A stretch of DNA of 64,000 nt from DATARH01 sp963746885 (GTDB lineage: Bacteria > Pseudomonadota > Alphaproteobacteria > ATCC43930 > CGMCC-115725). The stretch is from assembly GCA_963746885.1 (NCBI GenBank), contig CAVVDM010000006.1, positions 1 through 64,000 on the forward strand, written 5' to 3'. The notes under the pieces were generated by a model, which did not search any database, was not told the origin of the DNA, and saw only the letters and a program-made list of their open reading frames with translations. A program made the position numbers and the translations under genes. Positions 63,709-64,000 of this stretch are shown here, piece by piece; the first letter of the stretch is position 1, and each line of letters opens with the position of its first letter.

Positions 63709-64000
63709 CCTGCGGGTTCCGCTCACATCCGCCTGGTTTGGCGACCGGCGATCGCCGGTTCGGCAAACCCGCTCGCCTTCTCCACGGCGTAGCGAGAAGG
63801 CGAAGATGGCCGCGGACTTCCCCGTCCCCTTCTCATCACCGCCTCCGAAAACCCATCGGACCATCGCAGGGTGCGCCGCAGCGCGCGTTGACATGGATCA
63901 GCACACCGACCGCCGGCGGGCGTCGCCGGTCGAGGTCGGTGAGTTGGCGCGCTGCAACACATCTCCCCAATTCTCCAACAAACTCCGAAATTGTCGCCCG
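63709..64000. other. Upstream region of HlyD-ABC operon, no gene seen
   Basis: About 292 bases to the window end. Two open frames overlap here (one extends the HlyD frame), but neither has a start with ribosome site and family resemblance. It contains an FNR-like box at 63888. The end, an AT-richer CAACACATCTCCCCAATTC stretch, may belong to another gene outside the window. Confidence 0.4.
63888..63901 (+). promoter_or_regulatory. FNR/FixK-like operator upstream of HlyD-ABC operon
   Basis: TTGACATGGATCAG, two mismatches from TTGAT-N4-ATCAA, in the region upstream of the HlyD-RbbA-YhhJ operon, about 187 bases before ATG 63708. It shares the TTGA..TGGATCA core with the boxes at 14080 and 47043. 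Confidence 0.45.

Overview
The window is high-GC, gene-dense DNA and most likely comes from an alphaproteobacterium of Rhodospirillales or Rhizobiales type. This is inferred from gene content and order: a murJ-trpS neighbourhood, a TSUP permease paired with a TIGR02186-family protein, an alphaproteobacterial-type HAD-IIA phosphatase, an sdhCDAB operon, and FNR/FixK-type TTGAN6TCAA operators. No rRNA, tRNA, CRISPR array, integrase or insertion sequence was seen.

Layout. 1-10 kb is housekeeping: argE (cut by the window edge), an M17 aminopeptidase, a HAD phosphatase, an LLM flavin oxidoreductase, pyrD, a keto-pentenoate-hydratase-like gene, dapB, murJ and trpS. 10-25 kb starts with a TSUP permease, its TIGR02186 partner and a universal stress protein. 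It then holds a type II secretion (T2SS) locus in the order E - (OmpA lipoprotein, Cys-rich mini-lipoprotein) - F - H - I - J - (a secreted repeat protein on the opposite strand) - L - M - C/N-like - D - K. No gspG is visible. 25-37 kb is a mosaic of a PAS-domain protein, a phosphoesterase, a CLC channel, oxidoreductases, a PhyH oxygenase, MmgE/PrpD, VOC, LLM, methyltransferase, crotonase and GST genes. 37.7-41.1 kb is sdhCDAB. 41.2-43.4 kb is a broken surface-polysaccharide cluster: a GDP-mannose 3,5-epimerase-like gene, a damaged glycosyltransferase and the tail of a third gene. 44-50.6 kb holds a D-aminoacylase, a CBS-BON protein, a LOG-family protein and an alpha-glucan phosphorylase. 50.6-58.5 kb is catabolic: a tight four-gene operon (Zn alcohol dehydrogenase, TauD/TfdA oxygenase, EthD protein, MetE/EaCoMT-like zinc methyltransferase), then a TPP enzyme, an MFS carrier and an acyl-CoA dehydrogenase. 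58.7-63.7 kb encodes an HlyD / RbbA-type fused ABC / ABC-2 permease export system.

Three themes link the regions. Three FNR/FixK-like operators (14080, 47043, 63888) lie before the OmpA lipoprotein, the CBS-BON gene and the HlyD-ABC operon, which suggests oxygen-responsive control of envelope and energy-reserve genes. The T2SS locus surrounds a probable exported substrate gene. At least sixteen apparent single-base indels break otherwise intact genes, including ones expected to be essential (murJ, trpS, dapB). That points to consensus errors in the assembly more than to gene decay. The exception is the polysaccharide cluster near 43 kb, which also has an in-frame amber codon and a truncated neighbour and may be truly decaying.
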